This document shows, one piece after another, positions 27,090 to 36,406 of a stretch of 64,000 nt of DNA. The stretch covers positions 1-64,000 of the forward strand of contig CAZKBH010000001.1 in assembly GCA_964550795.1 (NCBI GenBank). The letters run 5' to 3'. The position numbers and the translations under genes were made by a program. Within the stretch, counting starts at the first letter, position 1, and each line of letters begins with the position of its first letter. This DNA comes from M3007 sp964550795. Its GTDB lineage: Bacteria > Bacteroidota > Bacteroidia > Chitinophagales > Saprospiraceae. Under the pieces are notes generated by a model. That model worked only from the letters and a program-made list of their open reading frames with translations, searched no databases and was not told where the DNA came from.

Positions 27090-29282
27090 TTACCAGTTTA
27101 GCAGCTCCCCAATCGCTTTCGCTACTTTTTCAATAGACGGGATCATCCTTTGTTCGAGCACCGTATTCAGCGGGACTGCTGGCATATTTTCCGCGCCAAT
27201 CGTTCGTACTGGTGCATCGAGTTGGGTGAAACAATTTTCCTGGATCCGTGCTGCCAGACTTTGGGCAAATGATCCGTTCACCTGTTCTTCCGTCACCACC
27301 AGCACCCGACTGTGTCGTCTTGCGGCCGCGTACATGGCTTCTTCATCCAAGGGACAAAGGGTGCGCAAATCCACGATTTCTATTTGACCCGGAAACTGTT
27401 CGGCGGCGTTTAAAGCCCAGTGTACGCCCATGCCGTAGGTAATCACGGCGAGGGTGTTTCCCGTAGCAACTTTTTGATTGTCAGCAGATAAGGCTGTTCG
27501 GGCCTTGCCAAACGGAATCACGTAGGCCGCATCTGGTTCGACGGTTCTGGCGGCTTCTGTGCCCGGCACTTTGCTCCAGTACAAACCCTTGTGTTCAAAA
27601 ATAACCACGGGGTTTGGATCGTGCCAGGCCGATTTGAGCAGGCCCTTTAAGTCGGCTCCGTTGCTGGGATACGCAATTTTTACGCCCCGAATTTGCGCCA
27701 CCACACTTTCCACGCTGCTGCTGTGGTACGGCCCACCGCTTCCGTAGGCACCGATGGGGACGCGTATGACACAACTGACGGGCCATTTTCCGTTGCTGAG
27801 GTAACAGCTCCGGGCCACTTCGGTGAACAACTGGTTGAGTCCCGGCCAGATATAATCGGCAAATTGTACTTCCACGATGGGTTTTAGGCCCACGGCACTC
27901 ATGCCGGCCGTGCTGCCCACAATAAAGGCCTCTTGAATGGGCGTATTGAACACCCGGTGGTCGCCAAATTTTTCAGCCAGCGTGGCGGCCTCGCGAAACA
28001 CACCGCCGAGCCGCCTCCCTACATCCTGCCCGTACAGCAGGCAGTCAGGGTATTCGCGCATCAGTTCTTCGATGGCGAAGAGGGCACAATCCACCATCAC
28101 TTTTACTTCGCCCTTGGCGGGGCTGCGTTCGCCACGTTCTTCCGTGATTGGGGTAGGGGCGTAGTCGTGGGTAAAAAGATCTTCGGGCCGTGGGTCTTCC
28201 GCGTTTTTGGACAATTGAAAATCGGCGGCGACTATTTCGGCGGCCTCTTTTTCAAAAAGCTCAATCTCGGATTGGCTAAACCCGTTTTCCAGCAACTGTT
28301 TAATTAAAATAGGGTAGGGGTCGCGACTGGCGTGTTCTTCCAGATCATCGCGGTACCATTCTTTGCGGACGCCGGACGTGTGGTGGTTGAGCAAAGGCAC
28401 CCGTGCGTGGATCAAAAAGGGTCTGCGTTCGAGCCGAATTTTCTCCATCACCGTTTGAACGGTGTTCCAGCATTCGATAAAGTCATTCCCCTCGATGCTG
28501 ACGGTTTCCAGGCCGGGAAAACCTTTGGCATATTCAGCAGCATTGGCGACGCGGGTCTCGGCAGCATTGGCCGAAATATCCCAGCCATTGTCTTGTACGA
28601 GATACAAAATGGGCAGTTTTTTCAAAACGGCCATTTGAAAGGCTTCCGCAATTTCACCCTCCGTCACCGAAGCATCGCCGAGGGAACAAATGACCAGGCC
28701 CGGGGCCTGTTTAGCGGTCTGTCCGTTGGATTTGAAGTGGTATGGATAGGGGTTTTCGAGGTCCACCTGTTTTCCGCCCTGCGCTACATTAGCCATGAGA
28801 TCCTGGGCTTTTTGCAGTTGCTCCCGATACCAAAAACCCAGGGCTGCGCCGGTGGCTGGGATGGCCTGCATGCCTGTGGCACTACTTTGGTGTGGGATTT
28901 TTGGGAAATGATCCTCACGCAGCGAGGGGTGGCAGTAATAAGAGCGGCCACCGGAAAAAGGGTCGTCGCGTTTGGCCATGAGCTGGAGCATGAGATCGTA
29001 TGGGCGCAGACCCATGCCGAGCAACATACTGTCGTCTCTATAATAAGGATAGGCGAAATCTTGCGGATGGAGTTGCAGCCCGACGGCGAGTTGGATCGCC
29101 TCATGTCCTCTGGAGGTTGCGTGGACGTATTTGCTCACGAATTTGAAATTAGCCTCGTAGATTTCGGTCATGGCTTTTGCAGTGGCCATAAGTCGGAAGG
29201 CTTTTTCGAGTATTTCGCGGGAGACTGGCTGCGCGGGGTTGTTTTTGGGAACTTTCTGTGTGGTGGATGTTCTGCTTGGCAC
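27090..29282 (-). CDS. fused 2-oxoacid dehydrogenase E1 alpha-beta protein
   Basis: 730 residues from a GTG at 29282. The TTG at 29303 lies inside a -7 box and is unlikely. TPP-dependent decarboxylase component of a branched-chain 2-oxoacid or pyruvate dehydrogenase. The alpha half (1 to about 370) has SRGHEAIQLAVG, YYRDDSMLL, the TPP-binding GDASVTEGEIAEAF...QDNGWDIS and the loop HHTSGVRKEW. The beta half (about 385-730) has YGQDVGRRLGGVF, NTPIQEAFIVGSTAGM, VEVQFADYIWPGLNQL and the end-domain VDLRTLCPLDEE. Alpha and beta are separate polypeptides in most bacteria; fusion is common in Bacteroidota. No E2 gene is adjacent. Confidence 0.93.
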   Translation of the reverse strand: MPSRTSTTQKVPKNNPAQPVSREILEKAFRLMATAKAMTEIYEANFKFVSKYVHATSRGHEAIQLAVGLQLHPQDFAYPYYRDDSMLLGMGLRPYDLMLQLMAKRDDPFSGGRSYYCHPSLREDHFPKIPHQSSATGMQAIPATGAALGFWYREQLQKAQDLMANVAQGGKQVDLENPYPYHFKSNGQTAKQAPGLVICSLGDASVTEGEIAEAFQMAVLKKLPILYLVQDNGWDISANAAETRVANAAEYAKGFPGLETVSIEGNDFIECWNTVQTVMEKIRLERRPFLIHARVPLLNHHTSGVRKEWYRDDLEEHASRDPYPILIKQLLENGFSQSEIELFEKEAAEIVAADFQLSKNAEDPRPEDLFTHDYAPTPITEERGERSPAKGEVKVMVDCALFAIEELMREYPDCLLYGQDVGRRLGGVFREAATLAEKFGDHRVFNTPIQEAFIVGSTAGMSAVGLKPIVEVQFADYIWPGLNQLFTEVARSCYLSNGKWPVSCVIRVPIGAYGSGGPYHSSSVESVVAQIRGVKIAYPSNGADLKGLLKSAWHDPNPVVIFEHKGLYWSKVPGTEAARTVEPDAAYVIPFGKARTALSADNQKVATGNTLAVITYGMGVHWALNAAEQFPGQIEIVDLRTLCPLDEEAMYAAARRHSRVLVVTEEQVNGSFAQSLAARIQENCFTQLDAPVRTIGAENMPAVPLNTVLEQRMIPSIEKVAKAIGELLNW

Positions 29283-29288
29283 GGTGCG

Positions 29289-29296
29289 TATTTTTG
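29289..29296 (+). promoter_or_regulatory. -7 box for nadR, interleaved with the E1 promoter
   Basis: TATTTTTG on the plus strand, 43 bp before the nadR ATG and 4 bp from the opposite-strand -7 box at 29308-29301. Confidence 0.45.
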
Positions 29297-29300
29297 CCCG

Positions 29301-29308
29301 CAAAAGTA
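29301..29308 (-). promoter_or_regulatory. -7 box for fused E1 gene
   Basis: Minus-strand TACTTTTG, with TTG sequences 17 and 23 bp upstream as possible -33 elements. The GTG start follows 18 bp downstream. Confidence 0.5.
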
Positions 29309-29339
29309 GTCCAAGCGGTGCTGTTCAAGGTCAAGAAAT

Positions 29340-30272
29340 ATGATTAAACACGGTTTTATACTCGGCAAATTTGCGCCCTTCCATCTTGGGCACGCATTTT
29401 TAATCCAACAAGCGCAGCTTCGTTGTGACAAATTAACGGTGCTGGTCACGTCCAATCCTGGAGATTCCCTACCGGGCTGGCTGCGGTATCATTGGGTAAA
29501 AAGTAGTTTTCCAAGCCTGGATGTCCGGCACGTAATTGGCAAGGAACCGGGTGCAATGGATGCTTTTTTGCGGGGCATCGCGGTCGGCAGTGGGATGCTT
29601 TTTGAAAGTGGTGAAACCCAGGTGAAACTTGCGCAAAATATTGGTTTTCAGCATGTTAAAATAGATGCACTGCGGAGTAATTTTCCAATTTCAACTGAGA
29701 TAATTCGTCAAAATCCATCTGCTTATTGGGCACTTTTGCCGCCAACGGTGCGTCCGCATTACCTCAAACGGGTTGCCCTGGTTGGTCCTGAAAGTTGTGG
29801 GAAAAGTTATTTGGCGGAGTATTTGGCCCGGCATTTTAACACGGTTTTTGTACCGGAGTACGGCCGAACCTACTGCGAGCAATTCGGGATGGATTCTACG
29901 CCGCTTGATTTTGCCCATACGGCTGGCGGTCAATTGTACCACGAAGACGAAAAGGCCCTTGAAGCCGATCGGCTCCTTTTTTGCGATACGGATTTGATTG
30001 TGACGCAGGTCTGGAGCGAGGTTTATTTTGAAGGAAAATGCCAGTCTTGGATATTTTGGGCCAACCATGCGCGGCGCTACGATTTGTTCCTGCTTTGTGC
30101 ACCCGACATTCCCTGGGTGAACGACGGGCTGCGCAAATTTGACGCGCAGCGAGACTGGATGTTCGAACGATTGGAGCAAGAATTGGAGAGTCGCGGACTA
30201 AATTTTAAAATTATTCGAGGAGAATTTGAGGTCCGAACGGAGGCTGCAGTTCGGGCTGTTGAACAGCTATAA
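29340..30272 (+). CDS. nadR: NadR-type NMN adenylyltransferase / ribosylnicotinamide kinase
   Basis: 310 residues. The N-terminal nucleotidyltransferase (about 1-135) has the GKFAPFHLGHAFLI motif that binds ATP, and PISTEIIRQNPSAYW near its end. The C-terminal kinase (about 145-310) has a Walker A GPESCGKS and VPEYGRTYCE. Together they make NAD from ribosylnicotinamide or NMN. The N-terminal domain looks shortened around residue 85-95, where typical NadR has a longer HxxD loop. It lacks the helix-turn-helix of enteric NadR. It is divergent from E1 and shares its promoter region. Confidence 0.92.
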   Translation: MIKHGFILGKFAPFHLGHAFLIQQAQLRCDKLTVLVTSNPGDSLPGWLRYHWVKSSFPSLDVRHVIGKEPGAMDAFLRGIAVGSGMLFESGETQVKLAQNIGFQHVKIDALRSNFPISTEIIRQNPSAYWALLPPTVRPHYLKRVALVGPESCGKSYLAEYLARHFNTVFVPEYGRTYCEQFGMDSTPLDFAHTAGGQLYHEDEKALEADRLLFCDTDLIVTQVWSEVYFEGKCQSWIFWANHARRYDLFLLCAPDIPWVNDGLRKFDAQRDWMFERLEQELESRGLNFKIIRGEFEVRTEAAVRAVEQL

Positions 30273-30584
30273 ATCTCTAATTTCACCGCAATTTAATGTA
30301 AAAATAACATTTATGGGGCCATTTTTGGGGCTTTTCCTTATTTTGAAATTGTATAGATTTCTTGCATTTTAGCTTCAGGGGGATAAAATTTTTTCCAAGC
30401 AGCTACTGCGGTAATAAAATAGTGCATTTATTTGCTTCCACATTTTCCTAGCGAACTTTCTCAACTCATTGGTTTTTAATGGAAAATGCCCCCAATCTGC
30501 CGTTGTAAAACGCCCCGAATTCTATTGGAGATAATCCACTTTCTGAAGTTTTACTAATTTTTTAACCAAATCAAATTTCATTGT
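30273..30584. other. upstream region of the susC-susD operon
   Basis: 312 bp, AT-rich, no ORF. No clear -33/-7 pair or structured RNA was recognised by eye; a promoter is expected here but not pinned down. Confidence 0.5.
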
Positions 30585-33500
30585 ATGAAGCAATTCCTAC
30601 TTGGGCTTGCGCTGCTTTTATTTAGCGCAGGCACCGCCTTAGGGCAACGAACCATTACCGGGAAGGTATCCTCCGATCAGGGGGAAGACCTAATCGGCGC
30701 AACGGTCGCAGCACTTGGCAGCTCAGCCGGTACGCGCACCGACATTGAAGGGAAATTCCGCCTGGAAGTACCCACAAGTGCCACAACGCTCCGTTTTTCT
30801 TACACGGGCTACGTCACGCAGGAGATTCCAATTACCTCTGCCGACGTTTACGACATTGTACTGTTGCCAAGCAACGACTATCTGGAAGAAGTAGTCGTGG
30901 TTGGTTATGGTACGCAATTGAAACGCGACGTGACGGGATCCATTTCTCAAGTAAAAGGATCCACGATTTCCAATTTTGCGACACCGAGTTTTGACCAGCA
31001 ATTGGCTGGCCGGGCTGCTGGTGTTCAAATCACGCCTCCAAGTGGTATTTTGGGTGCTGCGCCACAGATCCGTATCCGTGGTGTGAACTCAATCACCTCT
31101 GGTACTGCCCCACTGATTGTGGTGGATGGTGTGCCAATTTACGATGGCGATCAGGGTGGTTTTACTCCAATGAACGCTTTGGGCGACTTGAACCCTGCCG
31201 ACATTGAGTCTTATGAAATTTTGAAAGACGGAGCGGCTACAGCAATTTACGGATCGCGGGCTTCTAACGGGGTCGTTTTGGTTACGACCAAACGCGGAAC
31301 AAAGGGCAAACCAAAGTTCAACTACGACATGTTTGTAGGTATGGCGCGCCCAACAAACTTGTTTGATCTGCTTGGTGCTGAGGACTTTATGACCATCAAC
31401 AACGAGAAAAGCCGCAATACGGGCGATACCGTGCCAATTGCCAACCCAATGTTTGACGCCAATGGAAATTTGGTGGATACGGATTGGCAAGACAATGTGT
31501 TCCGCAACGCCATGCAACACAGCCACTCTTTCTCTGTATCCGGCGGTTCGGATTTTACGAACTATTTCTTCTCTATGGGATATTCTGACCAGGAAGGTAT
31601 TGCGGTGGCCAACAGCCTACGTCGCTACTCTTTCCGGGCAAATATTGACCAAAAGGTAAATAAATGGCTGAAAGTAGGCGTATCCAGCGGTGTGACGCGT
31701 CAGGAAAACTTTGGACCACTAACGGGTTCCAACAACCTTTCCGGAAACACATTCGGCGTAATGCGTATGTTCCCGAACGTACCTGTGTACGACGAAAATA
31801 ACCCAACCGGTTACAATCTGGACGTAATCAACCCGCGTACAGTGGGTAGAGGCAACAACCGTATTGAAATTGCCAATGGTATCCCGAATGCTCGTTTTGT
31901 CCTGGACAATGACAAGCGCCGCTCTATGAATGTGCGTCTGTTGGGTAACGTATATGCTGAATTGGCACTTGCAAAAGGCCTTACTTTCCGCACCCAAGGG
32001 GGTATTGATGGAAATTTTGTGGACGACTATTTGTTCCAGGACCCTCGCCATGGAGATGGTTTCTCGGCCAACGGTCGCGTTTCTCAAGCATTCTCGCCTG
32101 CGATGCGCTGGAACTGGCAGAACATTTTGTCGTACGACAATACGGTTGCTGAAAATCACAACTTTAATGTCACCTTGCTGCAGGAGTACCAGAAAGAGCG
32201 TAATCCGTTCTTCCAGGCACAGGGTTCTGATTTGTCGGACCGTCTCTTTGGCGAAAACCTCGTGTCAGGTACTTATGCCAACCAATTTGCATTTGGCGGC
32301 ATCGGCGAGAATGGTATCGCTTCTTACATGGGTCGTGTGAACTACAACTTTGCTCGTAAGTACTACATCAGCGCATCCATTCGTCGGGATGCACTGTCAT
32401 CTTTGGCTGAAGCAAATCGCGTAGGTTATTTCCCGGGCGCATCTTTTGCCTGGCGTGTATCTGAAGAAGGATTCTGGGGTGAAGAGCTTGCTCGTATTTT
32501 GCCAGACTTCCGTATCCGCGGTTCGTTTGCAGAAGTAGGTAACGTACGGATTGGCAACTATCCTTACATCGGGTCATTCGGTTCTGCTTTGTATGGCTCC
32601 CAGAATGGTATTGCTTACAGCAACTTCGGAAACGATGGCTTGCAGTGGGAGTCTCAGAAAAAAATGGACTTCGGGGTTGATTTCGGCCTGTTCGATGGTC
32701 GTTTCAATGGTTCGATCGCCTACTGGCGCCAGGAAAATGATGAAATCATCCTTCAGGCACCAACCGCACCTTCTCTGGGTATCCCAGGAAATCGTATTTT
32801 CTCGAACATCGGTAGCATGCGTGGTGACGGTATCGAGTTGACCTTGGACGCTGTAGTAATGCGTCGGGGTAATTTCCGTTGGAATTCCAGCTTTAACATC
32901 TCCACACAGAACAATGAAGTGACTTCTTTGGTAAAAAACCTGAATGGAACAGATCAGGACATCATCTCAGAATATAACATCATTCGTGTCGGTGAACAGA
33001 TTAACTCAATCTATGGTTTTGACTACCATGGCGTAAATCCAGCCAATGGCAACGGTGTTTACAAAAAAGCAGATGGCACTTTAGTTCAACAGAATGTTAA
33101 CACAGGGGCCTTCTCAGTCTACAATCCTGATGAGCCAGGAGGAGCCGGAGCTGCAGCTACCTTGTCCACTTCAGCTGACCGCCGGGTACTTGGCTCCGTA
33201 TTGCCTACCTGGTTTGGTGGCCTGGACAATAATTTCTACTTGGGTGACTTTGATTTCAACCTCTTCCTGCGTTTCTCTGGTGGTAATGTAATCATGAACC
33301 GTACCCGTCAGGATTTGTTGGACATGGGCTTCAACAACAACAGCACCGAGATCCTTGGCCGCTGGCAAAGTCCGGAGAACCCCGGTGATGGTCAGACTCC
33401 AAGAGTCCGCTTAAATGCAAACAACAACACGAACCTCCCTAACCTCGCTTCAACGCGCTGGGTTGAAAAAGGTGATTTCCTTCGGGTAGGGAATATCTCA

Positions 33501-33701
33501 ATGGGCTATTCCATGCCAAAATCTCTGTTGAACAGAGCTAAGGTTGCTTCGCTTCGTGTGTATGTTCAAGCACAGAACATCCTCACTTTCACACCTTACA
33601 AAGGCTTGGATCCTGAAACCAATACCAACGGTTTTGGCGTGGACTTTAACGGTAACCCACAGCAACAAGTGTTCCTCATCGGAGCCAACCTTGGCTTCTA
33701 A
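30585..33701 (+). CDS. SusC/RagA-family TonB-linked outer membrane transporter
   Basis: 1038 residues. Signal peptide (MKQFLLGLALLLFSAGTALG), then a carboxypeptidase-like domain (TITGKVSSDQGEDLIGATVAA), the TonB-box-like EEVVVVGYGTQ, the plug (SIEYEILKDGAATAIYGSRA-like IESYEILKDGAATAIYGSRA) and a 22-strand-type barrel ending in IGANLGF. It imports oligosaccharides or peptides across the outer membrane with SusD. The susD gene starts 17 bp downstream. No glycosidase or HTCS regulator is adjacent, so the substrate is unknown. Confidence 0.97.
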   Translation: MKQFLLGLALLLFSAGTALGQRTITGKVSSDQGEDLIGATVAALGSSAGTRTDIEGKFRLEVPTSATTLRFSYTGYVTQEIPITSADVYDIVLLPSNDYLEEVVVVGYGTQLKRDVTGSISQVKGSTISNFATPSFDQQLAGRAAGVQITPPSGILGAAPQIRIRGVNSITSGTAPLIVVDGVPIYDGDQGGFTPMNALGDLNPADIESYEILKDGAATAIYGSRASNGVVLVTTKRGTKGKPKFNYDMFVGMARPTNLFDLLGAEDFMTINNEKSRNTGDTVPIANPMFDANGNLVDTDWQDNVFRNAMQHSHSFSVSGGSDFTNYFFSMGYSDQEGIAVANSLRRYSFRANIDQKVNKWLKVGVSSGVTRQENFGPLTGSNNLSGNTFGVMRMFPNVPVYDENNPTGYNLDVINPRTVGRGNNRIEIANGIPNARFVLDNDKRRSMNVRLLGNVYAELALAKGLTFRTQGGIDGNFVDDYLFQDPRHGDGFSANGRVSQAFSPAMRWNWQNILSYDNTVAENHNFNVTLLQEYQKERNPFFQAQGSDLSDRLFGENLVSGTYANQFAFGGIGENGIASYMGRVNYNFARKYYISASIRRDALSSLAEANRVGYFPGASFAWRVSEEGFWGEELARILPDFRIRGSFAEVGNVRIGNYPYIGSFGSALYGSQNGIAYSNFGNDGLQWESQKKMDFGVDFGLFDGRFNGSIAYWRQENDEIILQAPTAPSLGIPGNRIFSNIGSMRGDGIELTLDAVVMRRGNFRWNSSFNISTQNNEVTSLVKNLNGTDQDIISEYNIIRVGEQINSIYGFDYHGVNPANGNGVYKKADGTLVQQNVNTGAFSVYNPDEPGGAGAAATLSTSADRRVLGSVLPTWFGGLDNNFYLGDFDFNLFLRFSGGNVIMNRTRQDLLDMGFNNNSTEILGRWQSPENPGDGQTPRVRLNANNNTNLPNLASTRWVEKGDFLRVGNISMGYSMPKSLLNRAKVASLRVYVQAQNILTFTPYKGLDPETNTNGFGVDFNGNPQQQVFLIGANLGF

Positions 33702-33718
33702 ACAAACAAATCATCGCG

Positions 33719-35311
33719 ATGAAAAATATCAATAAAACTATCAAATTTCTGTGCGTTTTCGCGCTGATGTTCGCCCTAAGCATTATGGCGCCATCCTGCG
33801 ACAAAAAGGTTACAGACCTTCAGCCGTTTGACCGTATTACGGAAACAGCTGCATTTACTACCCCTGAACGTGCTGAACTTTCCATGGTAGGGGTTTATGA
33901 TGCTGCCCAAAGTGGATTCTTCGCTGCCGGACAAGTCCGTGGCTATCCTTTCGGTGCTGCTAATGTGCAGCAAGGTGACAACCGGGGCGAAGACATGCTC
34001 AACGTGGCGGCATTTTATGCGTTCACCTACGAAGGCACGTACAACCCAACGACTGCCAACAACCAGTTCATGTGGGAAACTTTGTTCGGCGTCATCAACA
34101 AGGCCAATATTGTTGCAGAGGGTGTCCAACGTGCCCAGCGCGATGGTATTCTCACAGCTGAAGCCGCCAATGCGTACGAAGGTGAGGCGCGTTTCCTACG
34201 TGCACTATCGCACCATGAGCTACTCGTGCACTTCGCTCGTCCATACGCGCATACGGCCGATGCATCACACCTCGGTGTGCCATACCGTACTGTTGCCGTT
34301 AACAATGCTTCCGCTCAGGAAGCTGCTGTGCAGCAAGGCCGCAATACTGTTCAAGAGTGCTATAATCTTTTGATTGCTGACTTGGACTTCGCAGAGCAAA
34401 ACTTGCCTGCTACCCGCGGTGGGTCACTCAATATCTCCCGTGCTACTTCAGGTGCTGCTATTGCGCTGAAAACACGCATTTACCAGCACATGGGTCGTTG
34501 GGATATGGTAATTACAGAAGGTAATAAACTGCTCAGCGGCAGTGCTTATGCGCTGACTGCGACGCCAGAAGGTCCATTTGCGAACAATGCATCCAACACC
34601 GAATCTATCTTCTCGATTGAAAATGCTGCGGTGGACAATCCAGGGGTAAATGGTGCGCTGCCAGTGATGTACAGTGTTGCCCCAGGTCGTGCTTTGGTGG
34701 CGGTCAGCCCGATTAGCTACAACGCGCCTTACTGGGATGCTGACGACTTGCGCCGTACGCAGTTGGTGAAAAACAATGGCCGGGCTTATTTCAGCAACAA
34801 GTACCGCAATGTGACTACACAAGATGACTGGAACCAAATTATCCGATTGGCCGAGGTGATTCTTAACGTGGCAGAAGCGCATCTTCGGGTTCCAAGCCCT
34901 GATATGGCCACAGCACTTCAATTGTTGAATCAGGTGCGCAACCGTGCGGTTTTGGATCCTGCAAAACAGTTTGACGCGGGCACCTTCGCTGATGCACAGG
35001 CAATGCTTCGTGCGGTGTTGCAAGAGCGCCGGATTGAATTCCTTGCGGAAGGTCGCCGTTGGTCTGACATTCACCGTCTGGCCAATGATCCAAACTTCTC
35101 AACAGGAGGAATTCCTGCTAAGGTGCTCTACAACCAGACTTCATTTGCAAGCTGGGGACCAGGCGTGGCCTACGATGCCAACGGTGTTTATACCGGATCT
35201 TTGGGCATCGTTGCAATCCCTTACGATGACTTCCGCTTTATTTGGCCAATTCCAGTGTCGGAATTGAACACCAACCCAGTGTTGGCGAGCCAGCAAAATC
35301 CTGGTTATTAA
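33719..35311 (+). CDS. SusD/RagB-family nutrient-binding outer membrane lipoprotein
   Basis: 530 residues. Lipoprotein signal (FALMFALSIMAPSC, Cys as lipidation site), then the SusD fold with TPR-like helices: GEARFLRALSHHELLVHFA, AIALKTRIYQHMGRW and the C-terminal RRIEFLAEGRRWSDIHRL motif, ending NPVLASQQNPGY. Caps the SusC barrel and binds its substrate at the cell surface. Same operon as susC; a terminator follows at 35345. Confidence 0.97.
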   Translation: MKNINKTIKFLCVFALMFALSIMAPSCDKKVTDLQPFDRITETAAFTTPERAELSMVGVYDAAQSGFFAAGQVRGYPFGAANVQQGDNRGEDMLNVAAFYAFTYEGTYNPTTANNQFMWETLFGVINKANIVAEGVQRAQRDGILTAEAANAYEGEARFLRALSHHELLVHFARPYAHTADASHLGVPYRTVAVNNASAQEAAVQQGRNTVQECYNLLIADLDFAEQNLPATRGGSLNISRATSGAAIALKTRIYQHMGRWDMVITEGNKLLSGSAYALTATPEGPFANNASNTESIFSIENAAVDNPGVNGALPVMYSVAPGRALVAVSPISYNAPYWDADDLRRTQLVKNNGRAYFSNKYRNVTTQDDWNQIIRLAEVILNVAEAHLRVPSPDMATALQLLNQVRNRAVLDPAKQFDAGTFADAQAMLRAVLQERRIEFLAEGRRWSDIHRLANDPNFSTGGIPAKVLYNQTSFASWGPGVAYDANGVYTGSLGIVAIPYDDFRFIWPIPVSELNTNPVLASQQNPGY

Positions 35312-35344
35312 GGGTTTGCGTTGGTAGCATAAATTAAATTGGAA

Positions 35345-35378
35345 CGGCAGTCAGCATTTTTGCTGGCTGCCGTTTTTT
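35345..35378 (+). terminator. rho-independent terminator of susC-susD
   Basis: CGGCAGTCAGC (35345-35355) pairs with GCTGGCTGCCG (35362-35372), followed by TTTTTT. Confidence 0.88.
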
Positions 35379-35385
35379 GATATGC

Positions 35386-36396
35386 TCATATCATATTCAC
35401 CTCCGCTTCCAGCCGAATTCCGAATTGTTTTTCCACCGAATCAATAATGGCATACGCGAGGTTTTTAACCTCTTCCCCGGTGGCGCCCCCGTGATTCACC
35501 AACACAAGTGCCTGACGTTCGTAGCAGCCGGTGTTGCCCACGCGTTTGCCTTTCCAGCCGCATTGTTCGATGAGCCAACCAGCGGGTATTTTCACCCGAC
35601 CATCCGGCAAAGGGAAATAGGGCGCTTGAGGGTGTGTAAGCAAGATTTCATCCAACACAGCACGATCCGTTTCCGGGTTTTTGAAAAAAGAACCACAATT
35701 GCCAATCTTGGCCGGATCCGGCAATTTTGAAGTTCTGATCTGAACGACGGCCTGACTGATATCCGCAATGGAAGGATTTTCTATGCCGTTGGTTTTCAGG
35801 GTATTGGAAATATCCCCGTAGGATATATTGAGTGGGTGCGGGCTTTTACTCAGTGAAAAAACCACCGAAGTGATGCACCACTTTCCTTTTTCTTCCTGCT
35901 TAAAAACACTGTCCCGGTAGCCAAATTGGCAATCTGCGTGGTAGAAAGTTTTGATTTCGCAGGTTTGCAGGTGCATGGCCTGAAGACTTACAAAAACATC
36001 CTTCAGCTCCACCCCGTAGGCCCCGATATTTTGAATGGGCGCTGCCCCGACGGTACCCGGGATGAGGCTCATGTTTTCCACGCCACCGAAGTTGTTTGCC
36101 ACCGCCCACAGCACAAATTGGTGCCAGTTTTCACCGCCACCAACTTCCACCCAGACCTTGTTTTCAAAACTTTGGATCACTTGGATGCCGCGCAGATTGT
36201 TTTTTAAAACCAAACCTTCTACTGCGCGGGTAAACAACACATTGCTTCCACCGCCCAGCAAAAAAATCGGGCGAATGCCCAGGCCAATCCCTGCGCGTAA
36301 ATCATCCAAACTGTTCACTTCGGCAAAATGGGCCGCCGAAACATCCAGTCCAAAAGTATTGTAAGGCAGGAGGGCGTAATTTGTGAGGAGATTCAT
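35386..36396 (-). CDS. murB: UDP-N-acetylenolpyruvoylglucosamine reductase
   Basis: 336 residues, the E. coli-like (type I) length. FAD enzyme reducing UDP-GlcNAc-enolpyruvate to UDP-MurNAc in peptidoglycan synthesis. FLLGGGSNVLF (FAD site), NIGAYGVELKD, FGYRDSVFK, CGSFFKNPE with the catalytic Ser, and PAGWLIEQCGWKGKRVG are present. A near-consensus -7 box (TGATTTTG) is 5 nt upstream of the ATG. Eleven bp separate it from the secreted unknown upstream, so co-transcription is also possible. Confidence 0.97.
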   Translation of the reverse strand: MNLLTNYALLPYNTFGLDVSAAHFAEVNSLDDLRAGIGLGIRPIFLLGGGSNVLFTRAVEGLVLKNNLRGIQVIQSFENKVWVEVGGGENWHQFVLWAVANNFGGVENMSLIPGTVGAAPIQNIGAYGVELKDVFVSLQAMHLQTCEIKTFYHADCQFGYRDSVFKQEEKGKWCITSVVFSLSKSPHPLNISYGDISNTLKTNGIENPSIADISQAVVQIRTSKLPDPAKIGNCGSFFKNPETDRAVLDEILLTHPQAPYFPLPDGRVKIPAGWLIEQCGWKGKRVGNTGCYERQALVLVNHGGATGEEVKNLAYAIIDSVEKQFGIRLEAEVNMI

Positions 36397-36406
36397 GTTC
36401 GCAAAA

